Positions 49,560 through 59,285 of a stretch of DNA of 64,000 bases are shown here, one piece after another. A program made the position numbers and the translations under genes. Source of the stretch: CAYSRJ01 sp964521865 (GTDB lineage Bacteria > Spirochaetota > B62-G9 > DRHN01); NCBI GenBank assembly GCA_964521865.1, contig CAZFTJ010000007.1, positions 1-64,000 of the forward strand. The letters run 5' to 3'. A model generated the notes under the pieces. It did no database searches. It was not told the origin of the DNA and saw only the letters and a list, made by a program, of their open reading frames with translations. Numbering within the stretch: the first letter of the stretch is position 1; each line of letters opens with the position of its first letter.

Positions 49560-52175
49560 TTATGAAGCCGGTTTGGATGGCAATGAAAGCTGAGCGATTG
49601 CAAGCTTTGCAATAGGAATGCCGTAGGGGGAACAGGATACGTAGTTCAGGCCCGTTTCCTTCACAAAGGGTATATTCTGCGGCTCGGCGCCGTGCTCGCC
49701 GCAGAGTCCCATGACAATATCCGGCCTGGTGAGCGTGCCTCTCTGCGCTGCGAGCGTGATAAGCTCCTTCACCTGATCACCGAGAACCTTGAACGGGTTG
49801 TATTCTAGGAGGTCGAACTCGTTGTAATCGGAGAAGAAGTTGTTGAAATCGTCCCTGGACAGCCCGTTTGTCGTCTGAGTGAGGTCGTTTGTGCCGAAGC
49901 TGAAGAATTCCGCATACCGGGCGATCTTGTCCGCCTGCAAAGCCGCTGCCGGAAGCTCGATCATCGTGCCTACCTTGTAGTCGATCGGGTCGCTCTTGAA
50001 AGACGTACGAACTTCAAGCTCGATATCCCGAATTCCGCGTATCGCCTTTCCTTCGATCTTCTTTCCGTTTCGTATCGTCTTGATCTCGGTTGCGCTCATG
50101 ACGAGAGGTATCATTATTTCGGGTTTGACGTCGATACCTTCCTTTTTGAGGCTGTATGCGGCTTCAAAAATTGCCTGTGCCTGCATGTTGTATATCTCCG
50201 GATAGGAGATTGCGATGCGGATGCCCCGATGCCCGAGCATGGGATTGAACTCCTTCAGCATGCTCGCCCGTCTTCGTATCTCGTTTTCGGTAAGCTTCGG
50301 ATAGCGCTTTCGCATATAGGCGATAAATTTTGACATGCTCTCTTTGGTATGGGGCAGGAATTCGTGCAGGGGCGCATCTAAAAGCCGTATGGTTACCGGC
50401 AGTCCCTCCATTATTTTGAAGAGCTTGTAGAAATCGGCGACCTGCATTTCCTTCAGCTGGGCAAGGGCCTTTTCCCGCTCTTCTTTTGTGCCGGCAATGA
50501 TCATGGCCCTGAAGGTATTGATGCGTTTTTCATGGAAAAACATATGCTCGGTTCTGCACAGGCCGATACCCTGTGCTTTGAACATCTTTGCAAGCTCGGC
50601 GTCCTTCGGCTGATCCGCGTTTGCATGAACGTCGAAGTCTCCGAGATTTCTCTGCACAATTTCCATGAATTCGAGCAGCCCGCTTCCCTCAGGGGAGGGC
50701 TGAATGAGGCCGACCGTGCCGAAATAGATTGCGGGGGTTTCATAGTAGGGAACGTTCAATGCGATGTAATCTCCCTCTTTGACCGTTCTGTTTCCGATTT
50801 TCATGGACCCCCTGTCGAACTTTATGCCGGGATACACCAGTGCGACCTTTCCGAGGCTCCTCGCCACAACAGGGGCATGAGAGGCGTATCCGCCTTCAGA
50901 GGAGATGACGCCGGTCGCCACCTCGATAGCCTTTACATCCTCGGCAAAGGTTGCCGGCATAGCCAGTAAGAAGTTTTTATCTTCGCCGGACTGTACGGCC
51001 CACTTGTAGGCTTTGAGCAATTTTTCGGTGTTGAAGTATACCCTTCCGATTGCAGCGCCCACTGCTCCTGCAATACCCCCTTCCACACGCGGAAGTTTTG
51101 CCGCGCCCTCTATATCGAGCACAGGGTGCAGTATCTCCGCCAGCCTTCCCGGTTTGATTGCACCGATGACAAAGGCATCATCGACCTCTTTTCTCTCTCT
51201 GAGGCTGAGCAGGGTTTTTATTTCCGCCTGGGTGGATTTATTGGGTACAGGCACCTGATCGATTACCCAGAACTTCCCGTTTTCCACGGTAAAACGGATC
51301 TGCCGTATCTCTTTAAAATGATTTTCCAGGTTCAAGGCGATTTTTTTAAGTTCTTTAAGGTAGCTTTCATGCATTTTGAGAATCGGCTTACCCCTCGTTT
51401 CGGTCGCATCAAACGAATTGACAAAGAATTTTCCGCTGATTTCGCTTTCCCCGGAGACGATGTTTCGTGTGTAGTAGCTTCCGAAATAACTTTCCTCGCC
51501 GTAGTTCCCGAACGTCATCGCCTGAATGAGGATGGCCGAATCAACGTTGCTCAAGCTGTGCTGGAAAAATCTGTTGAAAAGCTCAATGATAAAGCAGAGC
51601 TGATCGTACGCATTTGAAAAAATTTCCTTCGGATAGAGCGGTTTGTTTTCCTCGATCGCCTCTTTTACCTTCTGCTGTTTTTTCGCCGCGGTGAGGTGTT
51701 TGAAGAATGAATCCAGCTTTTTCCCCCGTGCGGTGTCTATATCGCCCATCTTCTCGAGCTCGATCATCTTTCTGAATACGTTTCTGTACTCGTGGTAGGC
51801 AAACTCCTCACCGACAAAGGTTGCGAAACCGCCGACGGTCTTGTCACAGAGCCCGATATTGTGGATCGAAAAGGCATTGACCATGTTGAGCATGGGGCTC
51901 TCAACGACCTTTATGAGCAGGGGATCCTTTTCATCGTTGTACTTTTTTCCAAGCAGCCGTTCGACCTTGGATACGGGCTCTATAAAGAACTTCTTCGCCC
52001 CTGCCCGATCCTTCACCAGCTCTCCAACAGTCTCATTTGGAATCATGAACCCGGGGAGTATCGGTGCTTCGAGGGACGCGAGCTCCATAAGCCTCTTGCC
52101 CCGAACTCCGACAACATCCTGTATCTCCGGAGTATCGAAATATTCAGTACTGCTGAACGAGTGGTATTTTTTCAT
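49560..52175 (-). CDS. ppdK: Pyruvate, phosphate dikinase (PEP-utilising enzyme)
   Basis: 871 residues. The phosphohistidine motif is GGYASHAPVVARSLG, where canonical PPDK has GGMTSHAAVVARGMG, and the C-terminal PEP-binding TIM barrel shows GIGLCRTEHMFF, NPMLGHRGIRI, SFGTNDLTQTTNGLSRDD and VMGLCGEHGAEP with the active-site Cys. The N-terminal ATP-grasp part is less typical than in plant or Clostridium enzymes, so a PEP synthase-like variant is possible. It links pyruvate to PEP in glycolysis or gluconeogenesis. As I recall, the T. pallidum homologue (TP0746) likewise lies beside cfpA. Confidence 0.9.
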   Translation of the reverse strand: MKKYHSFSSTEYFDTPEIQDVVGVRGKRLMELASLEAPILPGFMIPNETVGELVKDRAGAKKFFIEPVSKVERLLGKKYNDEKDPLLIKVVESPMLNMVNAFSIHNIGLCDKTVGGFATFVGEEFAYHEYRNVFRKMIELEKMGDIDTARGKKLDSFFKHLTAAKKQQKVKEAIEENKPLYPKEIFSNAYDQLCFIIELFNRFFQHSLSNVDSAILIQAMTFGNYGEESYFGSYYTRNIVSGESEISGKFFVNSFDATETRGKPILKMHESYLKELKKIALNLENHFKEIRQIRFTVENGKFWVIDQVPVPNKSTQAEIKTLLSLRERKEVDDAFVIGAIKPGRLAEILHPVLDIEGAAKLPRVEGGIAGAVGAAIGRVYFNTEKLLKAYKWAVQSGEDKNFLLAMPATFAEDVKAIEVATGVISSEGGYASHAPVVARSLGKVALVYPGIKFDRGSMKIGNRTVKEGDYIALNVPYYETPAIYFGTVGLIQPSPEGSGLLEFMEIVQRNLGDFDVHANADQPKDAELAKMFKAQGIGLCRTEHMFFHEKRINTFRAMIIAGTKEEREKALAQLKEMQVADFYKLFKIMEGLPVTIRLLDAPLHEFLPHTKESMSKFIAYMRKRYPKLTENEIRRRASMLKEFNPMLGHRGIRIAISYPEIYNMQAQAIFEAAYSLKKEGIDVKPEIMIPLVMSATEIKTIRNGKKIEGKAIRGIRDIELEVRTSFKSDPIDYKVGTMIELPAAALQADKIARYAEFFSFGTNDLTQTTNGLSRDDFNNFFSDYNEFDLLEYNPFKVLGDQVKELITLAAQRGTLTRPDIVMGLCGEHGAEPQNIPFVKETGLNYVSCSPYGIPIAKLAIAQLSLPSKPAS

Positions 52176-52286
52176 TTCATTTCCTCTTTAATTTCTCCAT
52201 ACATATGCATCCTGCTGCCGGATTGTACAGTCGATGTACCTATCTGGTTTGGTCCCTCCCGTCGCAGTCGGATGAACAAATACAGT

Positions 52287-52307
52287 CGCGAGGTTGTAAC
52301 CCTCGCG
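52287..52307 (-). promoter_or_regulatory. Intercistronic hairpin upstream of ppdK
   Basis: CGCGAGG-TTGTAAC-CCTCGCG, seven perfect pairs, lies in the 152-base gap between the 305-residue protein gene and ppdK. No T-run follows on the minus strand, so it is more likely an mRNA processing or protection structure than a terminator. Confidence 0.5.
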
Positions 52308-52327
52308 TACAGGCCATGGAATACCTC

Positions 52328-53245
52328 TCAGAACAGATCGAGTACTTCTCCGATTCCTCCCCGCAAAAACACCTCAAATCGCGGGCTCGCACCTTCAAAG
52401 AGGTATCTCTGCAACTTCGAAACTCCGATGATATTTTCACCGGAGACGCTGAAAAAAATCAACCCGCCGTGCTTGACCTTTCCCCACTTGAACAGGGCAT
52501 TGATATCGTTGATCCGTTCATTCTCATACCAGATGAGCACATCAAGGCCCCCGTACCTGGTTTTATAACTCTCAACAATCTTTTTCCATGCCTCTACGTT
52601 TCCGTTATGGAAGAGCTCGTTTGTGACCTGCACCGAGTACCGGGGAGTGACTCTTCTCTTGCCTGTAACGGACGGGGCTTCGGGAGGGGGTGCGGCGGCC
52701 TGCCGTACCGGCGCAGGCGCCGCCCTTTCCCCCGCATACTCTTTTTTAAGTTTTACTTTTTTACCGTAGAGTATGCTTACAAAGTCCTTGATTGCCGTAT
52801 TCAACACATTTCTTTCAACTTCACCCTCAACCGGACCCGCGTATATTACCGAGAGCTCATCTTTGATAAGGGGAAGAGCTTCCGTCCAGTGGCCGCTGTT
52901 TTTCGGATTGATAGCGTATACACCTGCCTGTGGGTGGAAGTAGGCAAGAACAATATGCAGTCTTCCCCACTCGGAAACAGAATCGACGATATGGTCGATT
53001 TTTTCGACGGAATCGAGTATATTATGGGATTTATAGGCAAAGGCGAACTTGTCGACGAGGAGCGCATTCAGGATTGTTTTCACCTGAAAACGTTTTAACG
53101 CGCCGGAATCGAGCGATTCATTGATGAGGTCAGCCAGGTTGCGGCCTTCGCCGATCTCCCCAACATAGCTGGTGACGTTTTTAAAATGGCGCAGAGCAGT
53201 GTTGAAACCTGCTCTGTTCGCCAAAACGTTCAGTTCGTTTTCCAT
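52328..53245 (-). CDS. Conserved spirochaete protein next to cfpA
   Basis: 305 residues, no signal peptide or membrane segment. The N-terminal half (1-175) is mixed alpha/beta (NAGHW-like segment NPKNSGHWTEALPLIKDEL). A proline/alanine-rich linker, PAPVRQAAAPPPEAP, joins it to a second domain (about 205-305) that includes VLIWYENERINDINALFKWG. The linker suggests two independent domains. It starts 2 bases after the cfpA stop codon's far end, so it is cotranscribed with cfpA and may help assemble or anchor the filament; that is inference from position. It corresponds, from memory, to TP0747 in T. pallidum. Confidence 0.8.
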   Translation of the reverse strand: MENELNVLANRAGFNTALRHFKNVTSYVGEIGEGRNLADLINESLDSGALKRFQVKTILNALLVDKFAFAYKSHNILDSVEKIDHIVDSVSEWGRLHIVLAYFHPQAGVYAINPKNSGHWTEALPLIKDELSVIYAGPVEGEVERNVLNTAIKDFVSILYGKKVKLKKEYAGERAAPAPVRQAAAPPPEAPSVTGKRRVTPRYSVQVTNELFHNGNVEAWKKIVESYKTRYGGLDVLIWYENERINDINALFKWGKVKHGGLIFFSVSGENIIGVSKLQRYLFEGASPRFEVFLRGGIGEVLDLF

Positions 53246-53246
53246 A

Positions 53247-55232
53247 TTACAACTCTTTCAAGTCGTCAAGGTCTGATTTCTTCTTCTTTGGGGGTGTGAC
53301 GTTCGCCCTGCCCTTAACACCGGCCGATGGCCCGGGTCTTCCTCCAGGTGCTGTGCCGGCTCTCATGTAGTTTTCCGACAGTGTCTGAGATTCTTCAACA
53401 TCTTCAGGCGCCGCAAAGCTCTGGGCAATGTCCTCTCTCATCGTGGACCTTCGGCGCTTGAAGGAGGCGAATGCAGCATCCTGGAACCCCTTGGATATGC
53501 CGTGCAAAAATTCATTGAGCACATTGGCCATCCCGTTTAGAGTAAACTTTTTCCTCTTTATGCTCGTTATATCCATATCGAGGATGAGCCCGGGCTGAAT
53601 ATGGTACGGGTTGATCAAATAATCGAAGGAATCGAACTCCTTGATGAGGAAGTTGTTTCTGTCCTCGAGCAGCACACGCATTCTCGGGTTTTTGTACCCG
53701 TAGATGAGCTTTATCTTATCGAGGTTTTTCCTGAGCATCTTCTTCAGCAGTGTCTTTTCGTACAGATAGGTCTGGTTGAGCTTCTCGACGTCCGTATCTC
53801 CCGCCTTGATGTACATGATCTCGTTCCAGGTTTTTTTCATATCCTCGTACAGCGGGTCTCCGGTCACCGCCTTGATCCTTCGTTTGATCTTGTTCTTGAC
53901 CTTCTTGGCGATGTCGTCGAAATCGTTGACTCTCCAGAAGGACTTGTTGTTCTGGTACACGATTTCGGTTACGTCGTACAGATGCTCGATTTCCTTCTTG
54001 TACTCGGCAAACTGCTGGTCATACGCTTCGCGGTCCTTGAGAAGCTGGGCCTGATCGAAGTACCTGAGACGCATGGCGTAGCGCTCATCCGGCAGATTGG
54101 CGGGATCGGTATCTTCATACTCCCTCAGTATCATCTCCCGTGCATTTTTCAGGTTTTCGATGTACTGGTAGCCCATTTTACTCGTGTCGAGGATAGAGGT
54201 TATCGAGTTGATTGCCGTATTGAATCCCCTGTTTCTGATATTTTCCATGTCGACGATTTTTTTCAGATTTTCACGGATATTCAGCGGATCGAACTCTTTA
54301 AAATCGATTTCGGCCCGAAGGCCCTCGATCTTGTCCATCAGGTTCTTTGCAAGAAATGTATATCTCTTTGATTTTTCTTCATCCTTTTCATCGTCCGTGA
54401 AGTTGGGAACTCTTTTCATCTTCTCGAACATAACCTCGCCGTCCGAGAGCTCTTCTTTGCCTTCATCAACAAGCTGAGCCTTGAACCTCTCGATCTCACG
54501 ATCGATAAGGTCCATGATGGTTCTTGAAATCTGGTCTTTGATGAGATACTCGACGGTTGCCTGATAGTGGAATATCGGGCTGATGAGCTCTGAATCGAGA
54601 ATGTTGATCGACAGCTTCACATCCGCTACCGTTTTCGGTTTAAAAGAATTGTCATTGAACGAGCACTTGACGATCGAATAGGCGTTTTCACCTCTGATGA
54701 ATGCCCCAACATCCGCCTTCTGCCGGAGCAGTGAGTTCGTGTCGTTTTCCAGATCGTTGAGGCCCCTCTGAATGTGGCCCTGGAGGTGTCCGTACATATT
54801 TACGATCGACTTCTCGATTTCACCGGTATTGAACTTGTCGGCGCCGCCGATCTGATCGAGCATTTCGGCGATTTCCTTCGGTGTGTAGCGGGCAAGGACC
54901 TTTGATTCTTCCTTATCCACAAAATTCCGAACCTTCTTCACCATCTCATCTTCAGTCGTGGTGATGTATCGATTGAACATGTTCTGATAGTTCTGGTTGA
55001 AATAGTTGTAGAGCTTCTGTTTGATTCCGCCCATAACCTCGAGCTCTTCAAGCACCTCTTTCGGAAGCCTTATCCGGAGCTCCTTCAATACCTTTTCGGT
55101 CTCTTCCTCTATAGCACGCTGCATCTCTTCGTTTTGGACTCTGCCCTCCTGCGCAAGGCTGTTTCGTGAACCTACTGCGGAGGGCCGGGTCGGGTGAAAA
55201 ACATTTGGACTTCTTGGTAAATCTGCGGCCAT
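53247..55232 (-). CDS. cfpA: Cytoplasmic filament protein A
   Basis: 661 residues, close to the roughly 680 residues of treponemal CfpA. It forms the ribbon of cytoplasmic filaments under the inner membrane along the flagellar axis in treponemes and affects cell division. The opening MAADLPRSPNVFHPTRPSAV and SRNSLAQEGRVQNEEMQRAI look like the highly conserved N-terminus. The body is charged and largely helical (coiled-coil-prone, no membrane segment) and ends in a disordered tail with TPPKKKKSDLDDLKEL. ATG 55232 has AAAGGAG 7 bases upstream; a start at 55271 is open but lacks support. The identification is from memory of the family and its neighbours. Confidence 0.88.
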   Translation of the reverse strand: MAADLPRSPNVFHPTRPSAVGSRNSLAQEGRVQNEEMQRAIEEETEKVLKELRIRLPKEVLEELEVMGGIKQKLYNYFNQNYQNMFNRYITTTEDEMVKKVRNFVDKEESKVLARYTPKEIAEMLDQIGGADKFNTGEIEKSIVNMYGHLQGHIQRGLNDLENDTNSLLRQKADVGAFIRGENAYSIVKCSFNDNSFKPKTVADVKLSINILDSELISPIFHYQATVEYLIKDQISRTIMDLIDREIERFKAQLVDEGKEELSDGEVMFEKMKRVPNFTDDEKDEEKSKRYTFLAKNLMDKIEGLRAEIDFKEFDPLNIRENLKKIVDMENIRNRGFNTAINSITSILDTSKMGYQYIENLKNAREMILREYEDTDPANLPDERYAMRLRYFDQAQLLKDREAYDQQFAEYKKEIEHLYDVTEIVYQNNKSFWRVNDFDDIAKKVKNKIKRRIKAVTGDPLYEDMKKTWNEIMYIKAGDTDVEKLNQTYLYEKTLLKKMLRKNLDKIKLIYGYKNPRMRVLLEDRNNFLIKEFDSFDYLINPYHIQPGLILDMDITSIKRKKFTLNGMANVLNEFLHGISKGFQDAAFASFKRRRSTMREDIAQSFAAPEDVEESQTLSENYMRAGTAPGGRPGPSAGVKGRANVTPPKKKKSDLDDLKEL

Positions 55233-55386
55233 TTTATTCTCCTTTCTGATTGATTTCTTCAATCCTGTCAAAGTTGAGTATAGGAAACTTTAAATCTTTT
55301 TTTGCCTCCTGTAAAGTTAAATTTATTACCATGTTCATGCCATGTATTTGTATGGTTTGAAATTTATCATTATATCGGAGAATAAT

Positions 55387-57939
55387 CTACTGTTCCCCCA
55401 TTAATTTTGCAATTTTTTTATCGATTTCCCTGGAAAAGTTCTCACTGTACGACCGCTGTTTGAGAGATTCAAGCTCCCGTTTGAGTGTTTCCCTGTCGTG
55501 GGTCCTGGTGTCCGGATTGTCGACTTCTTCGGATATACGGACGTATGTCGGCCAGTCGGCCTCGAGCGTCTTTTTTATAAACCGGTGTGCGGTATCCCAG
55601 ATTGTATCGCCTTTCACCACCGTGTAGCGAGAGTCATCCGGAAGGGTAAACAGGTTGCCCGGGTATATCCAGTCCGGGTCCGGTCCCGTTTCCTTCGGGC
55701 TGTCCATCTTTCTGTATCCGTTTTTGACCGCTATGCTGTTGGTCAGATAATAGATATCAAGAATTGTAATCGGCACCTCGATTCGATATGGTGAGGATTC
55801 ATCACCGACGCTTATGGTATATACGCCTTCCTTCCGTTCCTGCGATTCAACTGTCTCTTTGCCCGCAGATGCAGCGGGTGTTCGCGATTCGACACCCTGC
55901 CGCGTCCCCTCCTCACCAACAACACCGCCCGGCCCCTTTTCGCCGAATCTGGTTTTGGGTATGAGAAAAAGGGCGGCGACGATTCCGGCGGCAACGACTG
56001 CAGCAACGGGAATAATGATTTTGAGGCTCCTGCCCCGTTTGTTTTTATCCTTATCTTTCTTGTCTTTTCTCCGGCCTGCCGGGATGCCGAGACCGGAGAT
56101 GCTGACTTTTACCTCAGCATCCCCCGCGGACGGTGCGGATGCAGCTATTTTATGTCTTTTTCCTTTTTTCCGCAGGCCCGCAGGTATACCGAGGCCGCTG
56201 ACGCTCACCGAAGGCTCGCCTGTTGTAATACCCGCTGCGGTTGCAATGCCTGATTCAGGGATGCCTCCGGCGCCGGCAGGCGCTTTTTCGCTGATTCCCG
56301 ACTCAAGCTCTTTGAGAAATGCGTTCAGCCGATTCAGCTCGCCTGTGAAAATTCTCTCGTTTTCCCGGTATCTTTCAAAGACTTCCGTGGCGCTGTCAAG
56401 GAACATGATGCAGTCGTCCCTGGTCACAGGGCTCCGGGAAGCCCTGTAATAGAGCTGCAATCCGTCATCCATCGCGTACAGCTCGCCGACAAGCGGCAGA
56501 TTCCCGCGTCCTGTACGCGAACCGGCAAGCCTCTCGGTCCGATCGGCGATCCTGGAAAGTGTATCCTTCTCTGCATGCCCGGCCGTCCCGGCAGAAGCGA
56601 GGCGTCGTGTAATTCCGGTGATATTGAAAAGCAGGTAAACCAGACTGCTGTCGGTTTTCAGTTTAGTCTTTTTAAGGTGCTTATACAGATTATCGGCGGT
56701 TGCCCTCGAAAATCTGTTCGCCGATATGTCGCTGAAAAGGCTCGAAAAGCGGGTCAGGAGAGCCGATTCGCAGGGGTCCGGTACCGGGGTACCTGTCTGC
56801 GCAGCAGGCTGAATATTTTCACAGAGCGGAATAAGGCCGGTAAAGCACCGTTGTACCAATTCTTCATCCGTAAGCTGCATATTTCCGCTGAAGATGTAGG
56901 GTATTCCATCCGAAAGAGGGAGGGCCTTTTTCAGGGATGAATCCGCAGGCAGTACCATAACCCTGTTGACAGGATCGACTATCATCTTGTTTTCATCAGG
57001 CCGGGTTTTCTTCCTGGCTAAAAAGAAACCGAACGGAATACGCGAATGGTTGAAGCGGTAACCTGTCGGGTTTTTTTCAATGTCGAAACCGAGGGATTTT
57101 TTTTTGCCGTCGGCGGGGAATTCCTCGATTTCGGCATTGACAGGATTGCGCTGTCCTTCTCTGAAAAGCTGGATCGCGCTTCTCATTACGGTCGCATTTT
57201 TAGTGAGAATCCTGATTGTTCCACCGGTTGCCTGCTTTCGCTTGAGCAGCTGAATCAATGAATCGGTCACACTGTCGGAAACGACTGTTTGGATGAAATC
57301 GGGATCGATTCCCCGTGAAACAAGTGTTTCGAAATATCTCTCCGGGAGCCCGAATGCCGTAATGTTCTGCTTTTCGAATAGAAGGAAGCTGTCCCCCTCG
57401 AGGATAAACCCCGGGTTGTTGAAATCCTCATGTGTATAGCGGAGTGCATTTTTTCCGAGTAGCGCCTTCAGCCGGTTTGCATTCTCATTGAAGTGGAGGT
57501 CTTTTTTTTCAGCCCGTTTCAGGTCGAATAGAAGTATTTGATTGTATAGAAGCCGGATGTTTCCATCCTTGAAGAAGAGCACCTCTGCCCTGTCATGACT
57601 CTGTTTAAGGCCCTCGAGGGAGCTGATGTGCCCGTTTCTGACATTGTAGTTGTGTATAAAATTGAGGTAGTTCTGGACCGTTTTTTTATCGCCGACATAC
57701 CGGACCGCATGCATGTCGTCCGGGTTGATATTCATCGGCTCGAGCAGGGGGTGACCGGTAATCGAATCGGTAATTATAATACTTGAAATATTACTGATAA
57801 TAGAGCTGCTGAGTTTTTTTGAGTTTCCGATGCGCGCAAAGGGCCGGTCGTCTTCCCTGTCGGACCCGAGATAGAAAAGATAGCATTCGTCGTCAACATG
57901 AAAAATACGTTCTTCGGGCGCCAGTGTATAAATATCCAT
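55387..57939 (-). CDS. Large membrane protein with C-terminal LysM-like domain
   Basis: 850 residues. Residues 1 to about 600 have no recognised domain and no signal peptide. Next come two copies of a short motif, SVSGLGIPAGLRKKGK and SISGLGIPAGRRKDKK, then a lysine-rich stretch and one membrane segment, IIIPVAAVVAAGIVAALFLI (about 660-680). After it lies a periplasmic part with YTVVKGDTIWDTAHRFIKK, a LysM-type peptidoglycan-binding motif. So a large cytoplasmic part is tied through the membrane to the cell wall. It is upstream of cfpA in the same direction, 154 bases away, and could anchor the cytoplasmic filament. ATG 57939 follows AAGGAT. Confidence 0.8.
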   Translation of the reverse strand: MDIYTLAPEERIFHVDDECYLFYLGSDREDDRPFARIGNSKKLSSSIISNISSIIITDSITGHPLLEPMNINPDDMHAVRYVGDKKTVQNYLNFIHNYNVRNGHISSLEGLKQSHDRAEVLFFKDGNIRLLYNQILLFDLKRAEKKDLHFNENANRLKALLGKNALRYTHEDFNNPGFILEGDSFLLFEKQNITAFGLPERYFETLVSRGIDPDFIQTVVSDSVTDSLIQLLKRKQATGGTIRILTKNATVMRSAIQLFREGQRNPVNAEIEEFPADGKKKSLGFDIEKNPTGYRFNHSRIPFGFFLARKKTRPDENKMIVDPVNRVMVLPADSSLKKALPLSDGIPYIFSGNMQLTDEELVQRCFTGLIPLCENIQPAAQTGTPVPDPCESALLTRFSSLFSDISANRFSRATADNLYKHLKKTKLKTDSSLVYLLFNITGITRRLASAGTAGHAEKDTLSRIADRTERLAGSRTGRGNLPLVGELYAMDDGLQLYYRASRSPVTRDDCIMFLDSATEVFERYRENERIFTGELNRLNAFLKELESGISEKAPAGAGGIPESGIATAAGITTGEPSVSVSGLGIPAGLRKKGKRHKIAASAPSAGDAEVKVSISGLGIPAGRRKDKKDKDKNKRGRSLKIIIPVAAVVAAGIVAALFLIPKTRFGEKGPGGVVGEEGTRQGVESRTPAASAGKETVESQERKEGVYTISVGDESSPYRIEVPITILDIYYLTNSIAVKNGYRKMDSPKETGPDPDWIYPGNLFTLPDDSRYTVVKGDTIWDTAHRFIKKTLEADWPTYVRISEEVDNPDTRTHDRETLKRELESLKQRSYSENFSREIDKKIAKLMGEQ

Positions 57940-58008
57940 TGTAATATCCTTGGAATACAAACTATATTATACCAACACTCCTACAAATTACAATAGCAAT
58001 TTTAATTA

Positions 58009-58072
58009 AATAGGTAAGTGAACTTATCAAGCGTAAAAGATCCAATTTATCACTTGCCTAATGGTTTTTACC
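58009..58072 (-). repeat. Dispersed hairpin repeat, copy 2
   Basis: 64 bases, reverse-oriented match of the element at 19225-19287: 22 identical bases at one end (58051-58072), a shared TTTTACG core and a shared AAGTTCACTT(A)CCTATT end, while the two loop segments differ. The arms TAGGTAAGTG and CACTTGCCTA pair with one G-T. It lies in the gap between the LysM protein gene and the beta-helix protein gene. Confidence 0.8.
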
Positions 58073-58120
58073 TTGATATCCCAACGCTTAAAGGATCGTT
58101 GAAAAGTAAAAGATCATTGT

Positions 58121-58144
58121 CTTTTGTAAATTCTGATACAAAAG
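58121..58144. promoter_or_regulatory. 8-bp hairpin upstream of the beta-helix protein gene
   Basis: CTTTTGTA-AATTCTGA-TACAAAAG, perfect arms with an 8-base spacer, 34 bases before the ATG at 58179. It could be a regulator site for either divergent gene or the remnant of a hairpin repeat. No ribosome site is visible before 58179. Confidence 0.4.
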
Positions 58145-58178
58145 GAAAAGATATCGCTTCGCTAGACCAGACTTTAAC

Positions 58179-59264
58179 ATGGATAAAACCATAAAAGTTA
58201 ATATTATTTACTCAGGTGTTAAGAGCGTGCATATCCATATGATGCCGAACTTCCACATACTCCTTTTCAACGAAACGGTTCATGATAACTACCCGGGTGT
58301 TTCACGCGGTAAAGGTCTCGACGAGATGCCGGTCTGGATGGAGTTCAGCGTAGGGGACCTTCTTGGCCGTGAAGGGCTCGAAGATATGCCGTTCACTCCA
58401 TTTCTATGCAGAGAAAAATCGGATCTTTTTTCACTCATTGCTCTGCTCGAAAACAGAATTAATACACGCTCCCTCATCCTCAGGCGTGCAGGCAATGCGG
58501 TTTGTGCAGACTGGGAAAGGGTGAGCCGATTAATCCGGCGCACACGTGGAATTACTAAAGTTCAGATCGGCTCCGTACCCTCCGATGTCTATATAATGGA
58601 AAGGGAAAATTTTGTACGGCTGGTGCGCCGGAGGCTCAGAAGAGACCGTGGCGCTGCCTTGGATTTTACCGATGAGCTTTTCGACAGATTTTTATTTCAT
58701 AATTTTGAACGGATAGTGCGAATACCGGGACGCTCGTTCCTCTTTAGAAATATATCCGAATACTTCAGGGAAAACCTCAGACTTCGGGAGTATTTTCTTG
58801 ATACCGCATTTCTCGAATTCTACTCGGGATTGAATAACTCACATACCAGAGGTGCGGCAATTGCCGAAGGCGGGACGGTCAAAAACAGCATGGTCGGCTC
58901 TGGTTCACGGATTGAAGGTTATGTCGAAGATTCCCTTATTTTTCACGATGTGCGAATTGCACCGGGCGCCTCTGTGCGGGGAAGTGTTATACTGCCGTTC
59001 AACACAGTGGATGAGGGAACACAGGTTGCAAATACAATCGTACTCGAAGGAAACGGAAGAACCATCGGCCGGGAATCGAGCATCGGCCGGTTCTCGAACG
59101 TCGCAAACAGCGCCTTTTCGAATGTTTTAAAAAAAGGGCTTACGGTGATCGGGGAGGGTGTCGATATCCCCGAATTTTCTCGTGTGGGCTCGGGCTGTCT
59201 CGTGCGAGGGAGCTGTAAAAGCGCGCTGGGCATTGAGGACGGTATGACATTCAACGGAATGTGA
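58179..59264 (+). CDS. Left-handed beta-helix protein related to GlgD/nucleotidyltransferase C-termini
   Basis: 361 residues. The C-terminal part (about 215-345) shows hexapeptide-repeat spacing: AEGGTVKNSMVGSGSRIEG, DSLIFHDVRIAPGASVRGSV and NTIVLEGNGRTIGRESSIG. This is the LbH fold of GlgC/GlgD-type sugar nucleotidyltransferases. The N-terminal 200 residues lack the GGxGxRL nucleotide loop, so it is probably not a nucleotidyltransferase; it may be a regulatory subunit or have another role. There is no good ribosome site before the ATG. It diverges from the LysM gene and is convergent with the pheA-aroF fusion 22 bases away. Confidence 0.7.
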   Translation: MDKTIKVNIIYSGVKSVHIHMMPNFHILLFNETVHDNYPGVSRGKGLDEMPVWMEFSVGDLLGREGLEDMPFTPFLCREKSDLFSLIALLENRINTRSLILRRAGNAVCADWERVSRLIRRTRGITKVQIGSVPSDVYIMERENFVRLVRRRLRRDRGAALDFTDELFDRFLFHNFERIVRIPGRSFLFRNISEYFRENLRLREYFLDTAFLEFYSGLNNSHTRGAAIAEGGTVKNSMVGSGSRIEGYVEDSLIFHDVRIAPGASVRGSVILPFNTVDEGTQVANTIVLEGNGRTIGRESSIGRFSNVANSAFSNVLKKGLTVIGEGVDIPEFSRVGSGCLVRGSCKSALGIEDGMTFNGM

Positions 59265-59285
59265 ACGGCACGCACTGCGGCGTAT

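Noticed and set aside
49548..49571. Bidirectional terminator between the J-protein and ppdK genes
   Set aside because: CCGGCT/AGCCGG arms are short with a 12-base loop, no T-tract follows on either side, and the arm lies inside the ppdK coding end.
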